A DNA stretch of 64,000 bases, from positions 2,859,001 to 2,923,000 of the forward strand of contig NC_023137.1 in assembly GCF_000511385.1 (NCBI RefSeq), given 5' to 3'. Below, piece after piece: positions 35,738 to 45,177 of this stretch. The DNA is from Phaeobacter gallaeciensis DSM 26640. GTDB taxonomy: Bacteria; Pseudomonadota; Alphaproteobacteria; Rhodobacterales; Rhodobacteraceae. Positions within the stretch are counted from its first letter, which is position 1. The number at the start of each line of letters is the position of its first letter. Under the pieces are notes generated by a model. That model was not told where the DNA came from. It worked only from the letters and a program-made list of their open reading frames with translations, and did not search any database. The position numbers and the translations under genes are program-made.

Positions 35738-36955
35738 TTCACATCTGTACTCCTCGACAGCCGCTATTCCTGGACCAGGCTTCTGGTCACGCTGGCCATT
35801 GCCACGGTCGCTAACGTCGGCATGTGGGCGGTGATTGTGGTCATGCCCGCGATCGAGGTCGAATTCGGCGCGGATCGCGCTGCGGCCTCCCTCCCCTATA
35901 CATTGACGATGATCGGCTTTGCTGTTGGTAATCTGGTCATTGGGCGACTGGTTGACCGGTTTGGCATTACGCTGGCCCTTTGCGCGGCGGCGCTGCTCAG
36001 TGCTGTCAGCTACGGGTTGGCGATGCTGGCGCCGGATATGATCTGGCTGTCGGCAGCGCATCTGTTTCTGGGGCTGGGCACGGCGGCAGGCTTTGGCCCG
36101 CTGATTGCCGATATCTCCCACTGGTTTCAACGACGGCGCGGCATTGCAGTGGCACTGGTCGCCAGCGGCAATTACCTCTCTGGTGCGATCTGGCCAACGG
36201 CATTGGCCGATATGCTGGCCGAAAGCGGCTGGCGCAGCGTCTATGCTACGCTGGCTATCGTCACATTGCTGGCGGTGGTTCCCCTGTCCTTGGTCCTGCG
36301 GCGGCGGATCCCATTCGACGCGCAGGGCGACAGCGCGGCGGCTTCTGCCAGCAATGCCGCGCGTGCAGGTCTGACACCACGTCAATTGCAATGGATTTTG
36401 GGGCTGGCAGGCATCGGCTGCTGCGTCGCCATGTCGATGCCGCAGGTCCATATTGTCGCCTATTGCGTTGGTCTTGGCTATGGCCCGACGGTGGGGGCTG
36501 AGATGCTGTCGCTGATGTTACTGGGCGGCGTGGTCAGCCGAGTGATTTCCGGTCTGGTCGCGGATCGGTTCGGCGGCGTGCGCACACTGCTGGTTGGGTC
36601 CATCCTGCAATGTATCGCACTGTTTTTCTACCTGCCGTACGACGGTATGGTCTCGCTTTATCTGGTCAGCGCCATCTTCGGGCTGGCACAGGGCGGTATC
36701 GTGCCAAGCTATGCGTTGGTGGTGCGAGAATACATGCCCCCGCAGGAGGCAGGCACCCGCGTGGGTTTCGTGATGATGATGACCATCCTCGGCATGGCGC
36801 TGGGGGGCTGGATGTCGGGCTGGATCTACGACGTCAGCGGATCTTATCAACTGGCCTTTGTGAACGGGATCTTCTGGAACGGGCTCAATATCGCGATCAT
36901 GGTACTGCTGCTGATGCGCAGCCGACCCGCCCGCCCCCGGATGCAGCCGGCCTGA
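35735..36955 (+). CDS. MFS transporter
   Basis: 406 residues, about twelve helices. Cytoplasmic loop 2-3 reads NLVIGRLVDRFG, matching the MFS DRxG pattern, and the second half has GLVADRFGGVRTLLVGS. The resemblance is to monocarboxylate/oxalate-formate type porters (GLGTAAGFGPLIADISHWFQRRRGIAVALVASGNYLSG). Substrate unknown. No ribosome-binding site precedes the ATG, and the start lies in a palindrome; leaderless translation is possible. Confidence 0.9.
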   Translation: MFTSVLLDSRYSWTRLLVTLAIATVANVGMWAVIVVMPAIEVEFGADRAAASLPYTLTMIGFAVGNLVIGRLVDRFGITLALCAAALLSAVSYGLAMLAPDMIWLSAAHLFLGLGTAAGFGPLIADISHWFQRRRGIAVALVASGNYLSGAIWPTALADMLAESGWRSVYATLAIVTLLAVVPLSLVLRRRIPFDAQGDSAAASASNAARAGLTPRQLQWILGLAGIGCCVAMSMPQVHIVAYCVGLGYGPTVGAEMLSLMLLGGVVSRVISGLVADRFGGVRTLLVGSILQCIALFFYLPYDGMVSLYLVSAIFGLAQGGIVPSYALVVREYMPPQEAGTRVGFVMMMTILGMALGGWMSGWIYDVSGSYQLAFVNGIFWNGLNIAIMVLLLMRSRPARPRMQPA

Positions 36956-36981
36956 GCCACCTTACCTGTCCCGACCTGTCC

Positions 36982-38406
36982 TTAATCGGCGAGTGGCACC
37001 ACGGCACCGGGGTTCATGATGCCATGGGGATCCAGCGCCTGTTTGATCGCCCGCATCGTCGCCAGTTTCACCGGATCACCATAGCGCGCCAGATCAGCGA
37101 CCTTCAGCCGGCCCACACCGTGTTCCGCACTGACCGAACCGCCGTAATCATGGGTGAGATCATGCACGCAACGCTTCACATCGCTGCGCAGATGCTCATA
37201 GGCACTGCGGTCCTGCCCCTGCGCCGGAAAGACGTTGTAGTGCAGGTTGCCATCACCCAGATGGCCGAAACAATTGATCCGCATATCCCCCAGCGCTGCC
37301 AAACGCTTGCCGCCCTCGGCAATGAAATCGGGGATGCGTGAAATCGGGATCGAAATATCATGGCTGGAGACCGAGCCGATGCGGCGATTGCCCTCCGGGA
37401 TATGCTCGCGCACCGACCACAGCGCCTGCCGCTGCGCCTCTGACTGGGTGATCACGCCATCGGTGCAAAGCCCGGCCTCTAGGGCCGTCTCGAACACTGC
37501 CGCCAGCGCCTCTGCGGGGCTACGCCCCTTGGGCAGGCCAAGATCAATCAGCACGCACCACTCCGGTAGCTCATCAAAGGGCAGGCGCAGATCCGGCAGG
37601 GTTTCGCGCAGGAACTCAAGCCCCTGCCGGTGGATCAGTTCAAAGGCGCTGATCGTCTCGCCTAGCTGGTCGCGTGCCATCGCCAAAAGGTCAATCGCCG
37701 CCGCCGGGGAGTCCACCGTCAGGATCGCGGTGCCCTCTTCTGCCGGGATCGGCGAGAGTTTCAGCGAGGCAGCGGTGATGATGCCCAAGGTGCCCTCAGC
37801 TCCGATCAGAAGGTTGCGCAGATCATAGCCGGTGTTGTCCTTGCGCAGGCGGCTGAGACCCCGCCAGATCTCACCGTTGGGCAGCACCGCCTCCAGCCCT
37901 AGGCAAAGATCACGCGCATTCCCGTAGCGCAGAACATTGACGCCGCCAGCATTGGTCGCCAGCGTGCCGCCAATCCGCGCCGTGCCCTCAGCTGCCAGTG
38001 ACAGCGGAAACAATCGACCCGCCGCCTGCGCGGCGGCCTGCACATCGGCCAGCACCATGCCGGCCTCAACCGCGATCACGTTCTCCTGCGGATAGACCCC
38101 GCGCAGCGCGGTCATCCGCTCCAGCGAGATCACCAGCGGGGCCGGTCCCTCCGCGCCCATGATCTGTCCGCCAACAAGCCCGGTGCCGCCGCCATAGGGC
38201 ACCACCGGCACGCGCGCCGCATGGGCCGCGCGCAGCAGCGTGGCGACCTCCTCACCACAGCGTGGCAAAGCAAGGACACCGGCCTGTCCGTGATAGCGGC
38301 CGCGCGGCTCTTCCAGATAGCGGGGTTCAGGCGCACGCAGGGTCCCGTCGGGCAGCTGGGCACGCAGGTGATCGACAAATGCGGTATCCGCAGGGTTCAG
38401 GGTCAT
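36982..38406 (-). CDS. FAD-linked oxidase, D-lactate/glycolate dehydrogenase-like
   Basis: 474 residues from ATG 38406, which has AGGAGA at normal distance. The PCMH FAD-binding domain shows VPVVPYGGGTGLVGGQIM, GRLFPLSLAAEGTARIGGTLATNAGGVNVLRYGNARDLCLGLE and LLIGAEGTLGIITAA; the C-terminal cap has INCFGHLGDGNLHYNVFP and GSVSAEHGVGRLK. Probably oxidises a 2-hydroxy acid, passing electrons to quinone or a cytochrome. No partner GlcE/GlcF genes adjoin, so the D-lactate dehydrogenase type is more likely than glycolate oxidase. Confidence 0.9.
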   Translation of the reverse strand: MTLNPADTAFVDHLRAQLPDGTLRAPEPRYLEEPRGRYHGQAGVLALPRCGEEVATLLRAAHAARVPVVPYGGGTGLVGGQIMGAEGPAPLVISLERMTALRGVYPQENVIAVEAGMVLADVQAAAQAAGRLFPLSLAAEGTARIGGTLATNAGGVNVLRYGNARDLCLGLEAVLPNGEIWRGLSRLRKDNTGYDLRNLLIGAEGTLGIITAASLKLSPIPAEEGTAILTVDSPAAAIDLLAMARDQLGETISAFELIHRQGLEFLRETLPDLRLPFDELPEWCVLIDLGLPKGRSPAEALAAVFETALEAGLCTDGVITQSEAQRQALWSVREHIPEGNRRIGSVSSHDISIPISRIPDFIAEGGKRLAALGDMRINCFGHLGDGNLHYNVFPAQGQDRSAYEHLRSDVKRCVHDLTHDYGGSVSAEHGVGRLKVADLARYGDPVKLATMRAIKQALDPHGIMNPGAVVPLAD

Positions 38407-38468
38407 GCGTGTCTCTCCTCTTGCCGCGCGCGTGATCGCCCCCGGCGTTGACCGCACCCATCGTGGCG

Positions 38469-39059
38469 TCAGGCTTGCCCCACCTGCGTGCGTCCGCGTC
38501 GATCATGGCGCAACGAAGCATATAGGACATGTGTCCGCCAGCGCCCGTTGATTTGCAGATAAGATTGCGCCACGCCTTCATATTTGAAGCCAGCACTCTC
38601 CAACAGCCCGCGGGAGGCGGCGTTTTCCGGCAAACACGCTGCCTCGATCCGGCTCAGATCCAGCTTGGTGAAGGCGTGATGCACCACCGCCCCGATCGCC
38701 TCACGCATGTAACCGTGGCGGGCGAAGGGCTGGCCGGTCCAATATCCCAGCGTGCCCGCCTGAGCAGGCCCGCGCCGGATATTGTCCAGCGTGATCGCCC
38801 CGACCAGCAGCTGATCGCTGCGCCGGATCAGAAACAGCGGCAACGCCGAACCGGAGCTGACCGCCCGGCGCGCCCAGTAGACCCGGTTGGTGAAGCTCTT
38901 GCGGCTCAGATGATCTGCCGCCCAGCTTGGCTCCCACGGGGTGAGATAACCCTGGCTGTGCTGGCGCAACGCTGCCCAGTCGCGAAAATCCGCATGGATC
39001 GGCGGCCTGAGGGTCAGGCGTTCGGTCTCGATACGCACCTTGCGTCCGGTCAGCAGCAT
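38469..39059 (-). CDS. GNAT acetyltransferase, RimJ/RimL type
   Basis: 196 residues: RIETERLTLRPPIHADFRDWAALR is the typical RimJ opening, LLVGAITLDNIRRG the beta-4 strand, GYWTGQPFARHGYMREAIGAVVHHAF the acetyl-CoA loop, and EAACLPENAASRGLLESAGFKYEGVAQSYLQINGRW the C-terminal part. Possibly acetylates a ribosomal protein N-terminus. Its start overlaps the stop of the peptidase gene by one base, placing it at the end of the cta-thrC operon. Confidence 0.9.
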   Translation of the reverse strand: MLLTGRKVRIETERLTLRPPIHADFRDWAALRQHSQGYLTPWEPSWAADHLSRKSFTNRVYWARRAVSSGSALPLFLIRRSDQLLVGAITLDNIRRGPAQAGTLGYWTGQPFARHGYMREAIGAVVHHAFTKLDLSRIEAACLPENAASRGLLESAGFKYEGVAQSYLQINGRWRTHVLYASLRHDRRGRTQVGQA

Positions 39060-40321
39060 CAGGCGGCGCGCCTCTCCTGTAGGGCCGTCAGCGGGGCGGC
39101 CTCGCCCACCGGACCATAGAGCGCCAGCGCCATGGAGGCGCGATGGGCCATATCCTCGGCCATGGCGCGCACATCGGCGGTGGTCACCGCATCGATCCGC
39201 GCCACCGTGTCCTCCAAGGGGGGCACCTCGTCCCAGATTTGCACCAGACGGGCCAGCCGTTCGGCGCGGTTGGTGGGGCTTTCCAACCCCATCAGCATCC
39301 CCGCCTTCATCTGCGCGCGGGCACGATCCACCTCAGCATCGCTCATATCGCTAGCGGCGCGCTTCATCTCATCGATGGTGATCCCGGCCAGCTCATCCAG
39401 CTGCTCACCAGAGGTGCCCGCATAAAGCGTCAGCGTGCCGGTGTCAGCATAGGCACCGGTCTGGGCAAAGATCGTGTAGCACAGCCCGCGCTTTTCGCGG
39501 ACCTCCTGGAACAAGCGGCTCGACATGCCGCCGCCCAAAGCGCTGGAGTAGATCTGCGCGGTGTAGATCGCGTCATCACGGTATCCCGGTCCTTCAAAGG
39601 CCAGCGCGATATGGGCCTGTTCCAGCGCCTTCTCCTGCCGCGCCTCACCACCGGTGAAGGTTGCTGCCGCAGGCATAACCAGCGTCTTGGGGGCCATGCT
39701 GCCGAAAAGCTCCTCAGCCAGTTTCACGATAGCGTCGTGATCCACAGCACCGGAGGCGGCGAGGATCATCTGACCCGGACCGTAGTGTTCCCCGACAAAC
39801 CGCTCCAGATCCTCACGGTCGAAGGCACGCACCCGCTCAGCCGGGCCAAGGATGGTGCGGCCAATAGGCTGGTCATGATAGCTTTCTTCCTGAAGCCAGT
39901 CGAAAATCACATCATCGGGCGTGTCCAGCGCCTGACCGATTTCCTGAAGGATCACGCCGCGCTCAATCTCAATCTCGCGCGGGTCGAACACCGGGTTCAG
40001 CACGATATCGGCCACGACATCCAAGGCCAGCGGCACGTCTTCCTGCAAGACACGGGCATAATAGGCCGTCACCTCGCGGCTGGTATAGGCGTTGATATAG
40101 CCGCCCACATCTTCAATCGCCTCGGCAATCTCCAGCGCGCTGCGCCGCTTGGTGCCTTTGAACGCCATATGCTCAAGAAAATGAGCGATGCCGTTCTGTT
40201 CGATCCGCTCGTTCCGCCCGCCTGCGGTCACCCAAACGCCGATGGCTGCGGATTGCAGCCCCGGCATGGTTTCGGTGACGATTCTGAACCCGTTGGCGAG
40301 TTGGTGTTGTTGAACTGTCAA
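39059..40321 (-). CDS. M16-family zinc peptidase (mitochondrial processing peptidase-like)
   Basis: 420 residues. The inverted zinc motif HFLEH occurs in NGIAHFLEHMAFKGTKRRSA (residues about 46-50), with the downstream Glu in the following helix (INAYTSREVTAYYARVL). GGGMSSRLFQEVREKRGLCYTIFA is the conserved C-terminal signature. Bacterial homologue of the MPP beta subunit; native substrate unclear. Overlaps thrC by 4 bp upstream, so it is coupled, as is common in Rhodobacteraceae. Confidence 0.95.
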   Translation of the reverse strand: MTVQQHQLANGFRIVTETMPGLQSAAIGVWVTAGGRNERIEQNGIAHFLEHMAFKGTKRRSALEIAEAIEDVGGYINAYTSREVTAYYARVLQEDVPLALDVVADIVLNPVFDPREIEIERGVILQEIGQALDTPDDVIFDWLQEESYHDQPIGRTILGPAERVRAFDREDLERFVGEHYGPGQMILAASGAVDHDAIVKLAEELFGSMAPKTLVMPAAATFTGGEARQEKALEQAHIALAFEGPGYRDDAIYTAQIYSSALGGGMSSRLFQEVREKRGLCYTIFAQTGAYADTGTLTLYAGTSGEQLDELAGITIDEMKRAASDMSDAEVDRARAQMKAGMLMGLESPTNRAERLARLVQIWDEVPPLEDTVARIDAVTTADVRAMAEDMAHRASMALALYGPVGEAAPLTALQERRAA

Positions 40322-41706
40322 TGCGCGATGTGCTTTCTGATATGTGTCTCAAGGGTGCTCAGATCATTGGCGATCCGGGTCACCCGCTCCGATATGTCAT
40401 ACAGATCTGCCATGCGCGGGGGAAGAGGCGGATGCACGCCGCTGGCGTCCTCAACCGCCGCCGGGAATTTTGCCGGATGCGCAGTGGCGAGCGTCACCAT
40501 CGGAACCGCTGCGTCGCGCTGTTCATTGGCGACCTTCACGCCGATGGCGCTATGCGGGCACAGGAGTTCACCGGAGGACGCGCGTTCCGATTTGATGGTG
40601 GCGGAGGTTTCCGCTTCCGAGCAGCGACCGGAGACATAATGCTCCTGCAAGGCCTGCATGGCGCCCTGGCTCACCTCGAAACCACCCGACTTCAGCTCTT
40701 CCATCAGCTGGGCCACGGCGGCGCCATCCTGCCCGTAGGCATAGAACAGTGCGCGTTCAAAGTTCGACGAGACCTGAATGTCCATCGACGGCGAGATCGA
40801 CGGAATGGTTTCGCCCTTGTGGTAGCCCTGCCCGCTCAGGCAGCGGTGCAGAATATCGTTCTGATTGGTCGCCACCACCAGCTGGTCAATCGGCAGGCCC
40901 ATCTGCTTGGCGATGAAGCCTGCGAAGATGTCGCCAAAATTTCCAGTGGGCACGGTAAAGCTCACCTTGCGCTCCGGCGCGCCCAGCGACACGGCAGAGG
41001 TGAAATAGTAGACCACCTGCGCCAGCACGCGGGCAAAGTTGATGGAGTTCACGCCGGCCAGACGGACCTCATCGCGGAAGTCAAAGTCGTTGAACATATC
41101 CTTCAGCGCGGCCTGACAATCGTCAAAATCCCCATCCACCGCCAGCGCATGGACATTGGCATCGGTGGGTGTGGTCATCTGACGGCGCTGCACCTCCGAG
41201 ACGCGACCATGGGGGTAGAGGATGAAGACATTCACCGCATCCAGACCTCCAAAGGCCTGAATGGCCGCAGAGCCGGTATCGCCAGAGGTGGCCCCCACGA
41301 TGGTCACGCTTTCGCCCCGCCGCTTCAGCGCGGTTTCAAACAGCTGCCCGATCAACTGCATGGCGAAATCCTTGAACGCCAGCGTTGGGCCGTGGAACAG
41401 CTCCAGCAGGAAATGGTTCGGCGCCAGCTGCACCAGCGGCGCGCGCGCGGCATGGCCAAAGCCCTCGTAGGCGCGGGCGATGATGCCGCGAAATTCCTCA
41501 TCGGTGAAGCAATCCCCCAGAAACGGGCGCATCACGCGAAAGGCGACCTCCTCATAGGAGAGACCGGCAAGGGCCGCGATCTCATCCTTGGACATGGTCG
41601 GGATTTCTGCGGGGACATAAAGCCCGCCGTCACGGGCAAGCCCGGTCAGCATGGCGTCTTCAAAGGTCAGCTCGGGCGCCTGGCCCCGGGTCGAGATATA
41701 CTTCAT
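40318..41706 (-). CDS. thrC: Threonine synthase
   Basis: Last step of threonine synthesis from O-phosphohomoserine, PLP-dependent. 462 residues: MKYISTRGQAPELTFEDAMLTGLARDGGLYVP (diagnostic N-terminus), PLP-Lys in GPTLAFKDFAMQLIG, GATSGDTGSAAI phosphate loop, and VPTGNFGDIFAGF. It lies 4 bp after the SURF1 gene and overlaps the peptidase gene, so an amino-acid gene is transcribed as part of the oxidase cluster. Confidence 0.97.
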   Translation of the reverse strand: MKYISTRGQAPELTFEDAMLTGLARDGGLYVPAEIPTMSKDEIAALAGLSYEEVAFRVMRPFLGDCFTDEEFRGIIARAYEGFGHAARAPLVQLAPNHFLLELFHGPTLAFKDFAMQLIGQLFETALKRRGESVTIVGATSGDTGSAAIQAFGGLDAVNVFILYPHGRVSEVQRRQMTTPTDANVHALAVDGDFDDCQAALKDMFNDFDFRDEVRLAGVNSINFARVLAQVVYYFTSAVSLGAPERKVSFTVPTGNFGDIFAGFIAKQMGLPIDQLVVATNQNDILHRCLSGQGYHKGETIPSISPSMDIQVSSNFERALFYAYGQDGAAVAQLMEELKSGGFEVSQGAMQALQEHYVSGRCSEAETSATIKSERASSGELLCPHSAIGVKVANEQRDAAVPMVTLATAHPAKFPAAVEDASGVHPPLPPRMADLYDISERVTRIANDLSTLETHIRKHIAH

Positions 41707-41710
41707 CGCT

Positions 41711-42385
41711 TCAGCCTTCGGATTTTGGGCGCGAGCGCCACAGGAAATAGGTGGTCATGGCGGCCCAGATCAGGGCTAGCGAAAACCAGGTGATCGCATA
41801 TTGCAAGTGATTGTTCTGGATGCCTGCTGTCGTCACGGGCTGTGGCGTCACATCCGCATCGGCAGAGGCACTGCGGGCGACGATCAGCACCGGTTCGGTG
41901 CCCAGCCGTTCGGCCATATAGGCCACATCGCGGGCATAGAGGATATTGGTATCGACCTCAGGCGGCGGAGTGGTCCAGTCGCCCTCATCCGGCCACAGGA
42001 GATTGCCGGTGATCACGGCGGCGCCGGTGGCGCGCACGCGCTCCTTGGCGGCGGCGGGAACAAAACCCCGGTCCAACAGCACCCGTCGACCATCTTCGGT
42101 CAGAAAGGGGGCAATGATGCGGTAGCCGGTCTCAGCCGTCTTGGTGACCCAGAACACATGCAGTTCACCGGTCTCAACCGCGCCAGTGATCGACACCGCG
42201 CGGTAACGATCCTGCGCCTCAACCGGAGTCTCTGGCAGGGCAACCGGTGCCGCCGCGATCCGGGCGTCGATGGTGCGCAGCAGGTCTTCCTTCCAGGCCA
42301 GTCGCTGGATCTGCCAGATCCCCAGAGCCATCAGCGCCGCAAGGCCCAGACCGCCAACAAGGGATAGAAAGATCAACCGTCGCAT
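41711..42385 (-). CDS. SURF1-family oxidase assembly protein
   Basis: 224 residues from ATG 42385 (AAGGA nearby; a longer frame reaches 42439 through the hairpin and is not coding). Two helices at the ends (RRLIFLSLVGGLGLAALMALGIWQIQRLAWK and NNHLQYAITWFSLALIWAAMTTYFLW) enclose a periplasmic domain with RGFVPAAAKERV and GNLLWPDEG. Helps haem a insertion into aa3 oxidase; agrees with the cta genes upstream. Confidence 0.93.
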   Translation of the reverse strand: MRRLIFLSLVGGLGLAALMALGIWQIQRLAWKEDLLRTIDARIAAAPVALPETPVEAQDRYRAVSITGAVETGELHVFWVTKTAETGYRIIAPFLTEDGRRVLLDRGFVPAAAKERVRATGAAVITGNLLWPDEGDWTTPPPEVDTNILYARDVAYMAERLGTEPVLIVARSASADADVTPQPVTTAGIQNNHLQYAITWFSLALIWAAMTTYFLWRSRPKSEG

Positions 42386-42408
42386 CACGCTGTCCTTGCG
42401 AATGAGAA

Positions 42409-42435
42409 AGCGCGCGGAGCATGGCTCCGCGCGCT
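42409..42435. terminator. Very stable 12-bp hairpin between ctaE and SURF1
   Basis: AGCGCGCGGAGC (42409-42420) and GCTCCGCGCGCT (42424-42435) are perfect reverse complements around a three-base loop. Read on the minus strand it is followed by TTCTCATT, a poor T-run, so it more likely attenuates or stabilises the upstream mRNA end than stops all transcription into SURF1. Confidence 0.7.
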
Positions 42436-42503
42436 GCATGTCTTACGGGGTCAGGTCGGGATTCGAAACCACAAACCTGTACCCGTTACAATTCGGGATG
42501 CCC

Positions 42504-43319
42504 TTAGTGGGCCAGACCTGCGGTGCCCCAGACGTAAACCGCCACGAAGAGGAACAGCCAGACCACGTCAACGAAGTGCCAGTACCAGGCGGCGGCCTCG
42601 AAACCGACGTGCTGCTCGGGGGTGAAGTCACCCTTCATCGCACGGATCAGGCAGACGGTCAGGAAGATGGTGCCGATGATCACGTGGAAGCCGTGGAAGC
42701 CGGTTGCCATGAAGAAGTTCGAGTAGAACTCATCGCCGCCAAATTCCCAGCCTTCGTGCAGCAGGTGAATGTATTCATAGCCCTGCAGGAAGGTGAAGAA
42801 GACACCCAGGGCGATACCGATGGACAGACCCTGGATCAGCGCCTTGCGGTCATTGTTGTGAACCAGCGCGTGGTGCGCCCAGGTCACAGCACAGCCGGAC
42901 AGCAGCAGCACCAGCGTGTTGATCAGCGGCAGGTGGAACGCATCAACGGGATAGATGCTTGGCGCGACATATTCAGTGCCGATATAAGTCTCCATCGGGT
43001 AGATCGCGTGTTTGAAGAACGACCAGAACCAGGCGAAGAAGAACATCACTTCGGACATCACAAAGAGGATGAACCCATAGCGCAGACCGATGCGAACGAC
43101 CGGGGTGTGATCCCCTTGGCGCGCCTCGGCGACAACCTCTGCCCACCAGGCATAGGCGGAATAAAGCACCATGATGAAGCCGCCCCAGAACGCATAGGCT
43201 GTGATGCCGTGCATCCACAGAACCGCACCAAACAACATGATGAAGGTGCCGAGCGAGCTGAGCAGCGGCCAGATCGACGGCGGAAGAATATGATAGTCGT
43301 GATTTTTAGCGTGCGCCAT
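42504..43319 (-). CDS. ctaE: Cytochrome c oxidase subunit III
   Basis: 271 residues with seven helices. [38 protein letters not shown] opens the protein, [21 protein letters not shown] carries the conserved helix-III Glu, and [13 protein letters not shown] and [29 protein letters not shown] (C-terminal) are diagnostic. Part of the aa3 complex in the inner membrane. It follows ctaG on the same strand by 23 bp. Confidence 0.97.
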   Translation of the reverse strand: MAHAKNHDYHILPPSIWPLLSSLGTFIMLFGAVLWMHGITAYAFWGGFIMVLYSAYAWWAEVVAEARQGDHTPVVRIGLRYGFILFVMSEVMFFFAWFWSFFKHAIYPMETYIGTEYVAPSIYPVDAFHLPLINTLVLLLSGCAVTWAHHALVHNNDRKALIQGLSIGIALGVFFTFLQGYEYIHLLHEGWEFGGDEFYSNFFMATGFHGFHVIIGTIFLTVCLIRAMKGDFTPEQHVGFEAAAWYWHFVDVVWLFLFVAVYVWGTAGLAH

Positions 43320-43342
43320 TTAAGTGTCCCTCACCTAGCGGC

Positions 43343-43930
43343 CTAGTTCGTGTTTGTGCCTGCCCCGGCTGTATCACCGGTTTCAAGGGCGGCATACCCT
43401 TCTGGCAGATCGATTTCATAGAATGTGTACGACAGCGTGATCGTATGCACGTATTTTCCATCGCGATCCTCAACAATTTCAGGATCCACGAAGAAGGTTA
43501 CGGGCATATCAACCCGCTCACCCGGTTGCAGCACCTGCTCTTCGAAGCAGAAACATGCGATCTTGTCAAAATAGCCACCGGCGGAATAAGGCGTCACATT
43601 GTAGGACGCCTGCCCTGCCACCGGGCGATCTGTGGGATTGTAGGCCTCATAGAAGGCCAGACCGGTTTCGCCGATCTTTATCTCCATCTCGCGTACCTTG
43701 GGGGTGAATTCCCAGGGCATATCGCGCTCCTTGGAGGCGTCAAATCGAACGGTGATGGTCTTGTCCAGAACCGTATCAGACCCTTTGGCAGCTACGCCCG
43801 TCACACCGCCAAAGCCGGTGACCCGGCAGAACCAGTCATAAAACGGCACCGACGCCCAGGCGAGACCGCCCATCAGGACAACAACACCAACCAGCTGTAC
43901 GACGGTTTTCTGTGGTCCCTGCAATGCCAT
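43343..43930 (-). CDS. ctaG: Cytochrome c oxidase assembly protein, Cox11-type copper chaperone
   Basis: 195 residues with one N-terminal anchor helix (TVVQLVGVVVLMGGLAWASVPFYDWFCRVTGFGG) and a periplasmic domain. The copper-binding CFCFEEQVLQPGE motif near residues 125-137 and PVTFFVDPEIVED are diagnostic of Cox11. Delivers Cu to the CuB site of subunit I. The start overlaps the preceding small gene by one base. Confidence 0.96.
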   Translation of the reverse strand: MALQGPQKTVVQLVGVVVLMGGLAWASVPFYDWFCRVTGFGGVTGVAAKGSDTVLDKTITVRFDASKERDMPWEFTPKVREMEIKIGETGLAFYEAYNPTDRPVAGQASYNVTPYSAGGYFDKIACFCFEEQVLQPGERVDMPVTFFVDPEIVEDRDGKYVHTITLSYTFYEIDLPEGYAALETGDTAGAGTNTN

Positions 43931-44112
43931 CAGTTCTGCTCCTCGGTCTGTTCCACAGCCGCGGCAGTGTTGGGGAATTTGAACCCAGCCGAGGTCACCT
44001 TGACGATGGTCAGGGCCAAAACCAGCACCACGAAGGATCCCAGCAGAACCCCAACGCCGATGTTGCGACCCTTCCGTCTCTGATGCAGCTCATGCTCTTT
44101 GCGCAGGCTCAT
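43930..44112 (-). CDS. Small single-pass membrane protein of the cox cluster (CoxF-like position)
   Basis: 60 residues from ATG 44112, with GGAGG seven bases upstream. A basic N-terminus ([17 protein letters not shown]) is followed by one helix ([25 protein letters not shown]) and a short acidic periplasmic tail. A small ORF at this position between ctaB and ctaG is common in alphaproteobacterial cox operons and is sometimes called coxF; sequence-level identity is not proven. It overlaps ctaG by one base and so is co-translated with it. Confidence 0.75.
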   Translation of the reverse strand: MSLRKEHELHQRRKGRNIGVGVLLGSFVVLVLALTIVKVTSAGFKFPNTAAAVEQTEEQN

Positions 44113-44113
44113 C

Positions 44114-45055
44114 TTACCAGCCTCCCAATCCATAGGGTTTCAGCACGGCCTCAGCAAGGATCGCACCGAAGTGCAAGAACAGATACAATAGCGACAGCTT
44201 GAAGAAGCTGCGCTCCACCTTGAAGTTATCCGCCTCGCTGTCGTCTTCATCGCGGCGCGAAATCTTCCAGGCCCCCTGGAGGAACAGCGCGTTCAACACC
44301 ACCGCCACGGTCAGATAGATCGGACCACCCACACCAGAGAACGCCGTGCCAACCGCCAGCAGCGCCAGCAGGACGGTGTAGATCAGAATATGTTTCCGGG
44401 TGGAGCGGCGGCCATGGGTCACGGTCAGCATCGGCACGCCTGCGTCATCGTAGTCCGAGCGCATGAACAGCGCCAGCGCCCAGAAATGCGGCGGTGTCCA
44501 CATGAAGGTCAGCGCGAACATCAGCCAGGGTTCAACCGCCATGCTACCAGTTGCAGCAATCCAGCCAATCACGGGGGGGAAGGCACCAGCGGCACCACCG
44601 ATCACGATGTTCTGCGGCGTCGCACGCTTCAGCCACATGGTATAGATCACGACATAAAAGAAGATGGTGAAGGCTAGAAATGCTCCGGCGAACACATTGG
44701 TTGCCAGCGCCAGCATGATCACGGACAGACCGGACAGGGCCAGCCCAAGCGACAGCGCCTCACCCGGCTCCACCTTACCGGCGGGGATCGGGCGGCTTTT
44801 GGTGCGTTTCATCACCTGATCGATATCGGCGTCCCACCACATGTTCAGCGCACCAGAGGCACCGCCGCCGATGGCAATAAACAAGATCGCACTGAATCCG
44901 ATGACAGGATGCACGCCAACTGGCGCGGCGAGAAGGCCAACCAGCGCCGTGAACACCACAAGGGACATCACACGCGGTTTGAGCAGGGCAAAATAATCCC
45001 CGAACTCCGCGTCCCCCTCCTGGACGGTGCTGGCGTTGATGCTTGCGTCAGTCAT
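44114..45055 (-). CDS. ctaB: Protoheme IX farnesyltransferase
   Basis: Makes haem O from haem B for oxidase assembly. 313 residues, polytopic UbiA-type prenyltransferase with the [23 protein letters not shown] motif (Asp-rich Mg/pyrophosphate site) and the second [30 protein letters not shown] block. It ends one base before the small cox ORF begins. The spacer to ctaC is 122 bp. Confidence 0.96.
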   Translation of the reverse strand: MTDASINASTVQEGDAEFGDYFALLKPRVMSLVVFTALVGLLAAPVGVHPVIGFSAILFIAIGGGASGALNMWWDADIDQVMKRTKSRPIPAGKVEPGEALSLGLALSGLSVIMLALATNVFAGAFLAFTIFFYVVIYTMWLKRATPQNIVIGGAAGAFPPVIGWIAATGSMAVEPWLMFALTFMWTPPHFWALALFMRSDYDDAGVPMLTVTHGRRSTRKHILIYTVLLALLAVGTAFSGVGGPIYLTVAVVLNALFLQGAWKISRRDEDDSEADNFKVERSFFKLSLLYLFLHFGAILAEAVLKPYGLGGW

Positions 45056-45177
45056 TGTGCTCTCTTTTGTCGTGATCTGTCTTAGCGAAAGCGGGCGCGC
45101 AGCGACTGCGCGGCCCGATCCGTTTTCACGTGATAGCTAGGTGGCACCCGCCCGGAGGCAAGCGCCAATCGTATCGC

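Noticed and set aside
39143..40639. Long plus-strand frames opposite the M16 peptidase and thrC
   Set aside because: Both opposite-strand proteins have full catalytic motifs; the plus-strand frames do not resemble real proteins.
42440..42500. tRNA-like segment (TTTCGAATCCCGACC on the minus strand)
   Set aside because: Resembles a T-loop, but no T-stem, anticodon arm or matching acceptor stem can be folded.
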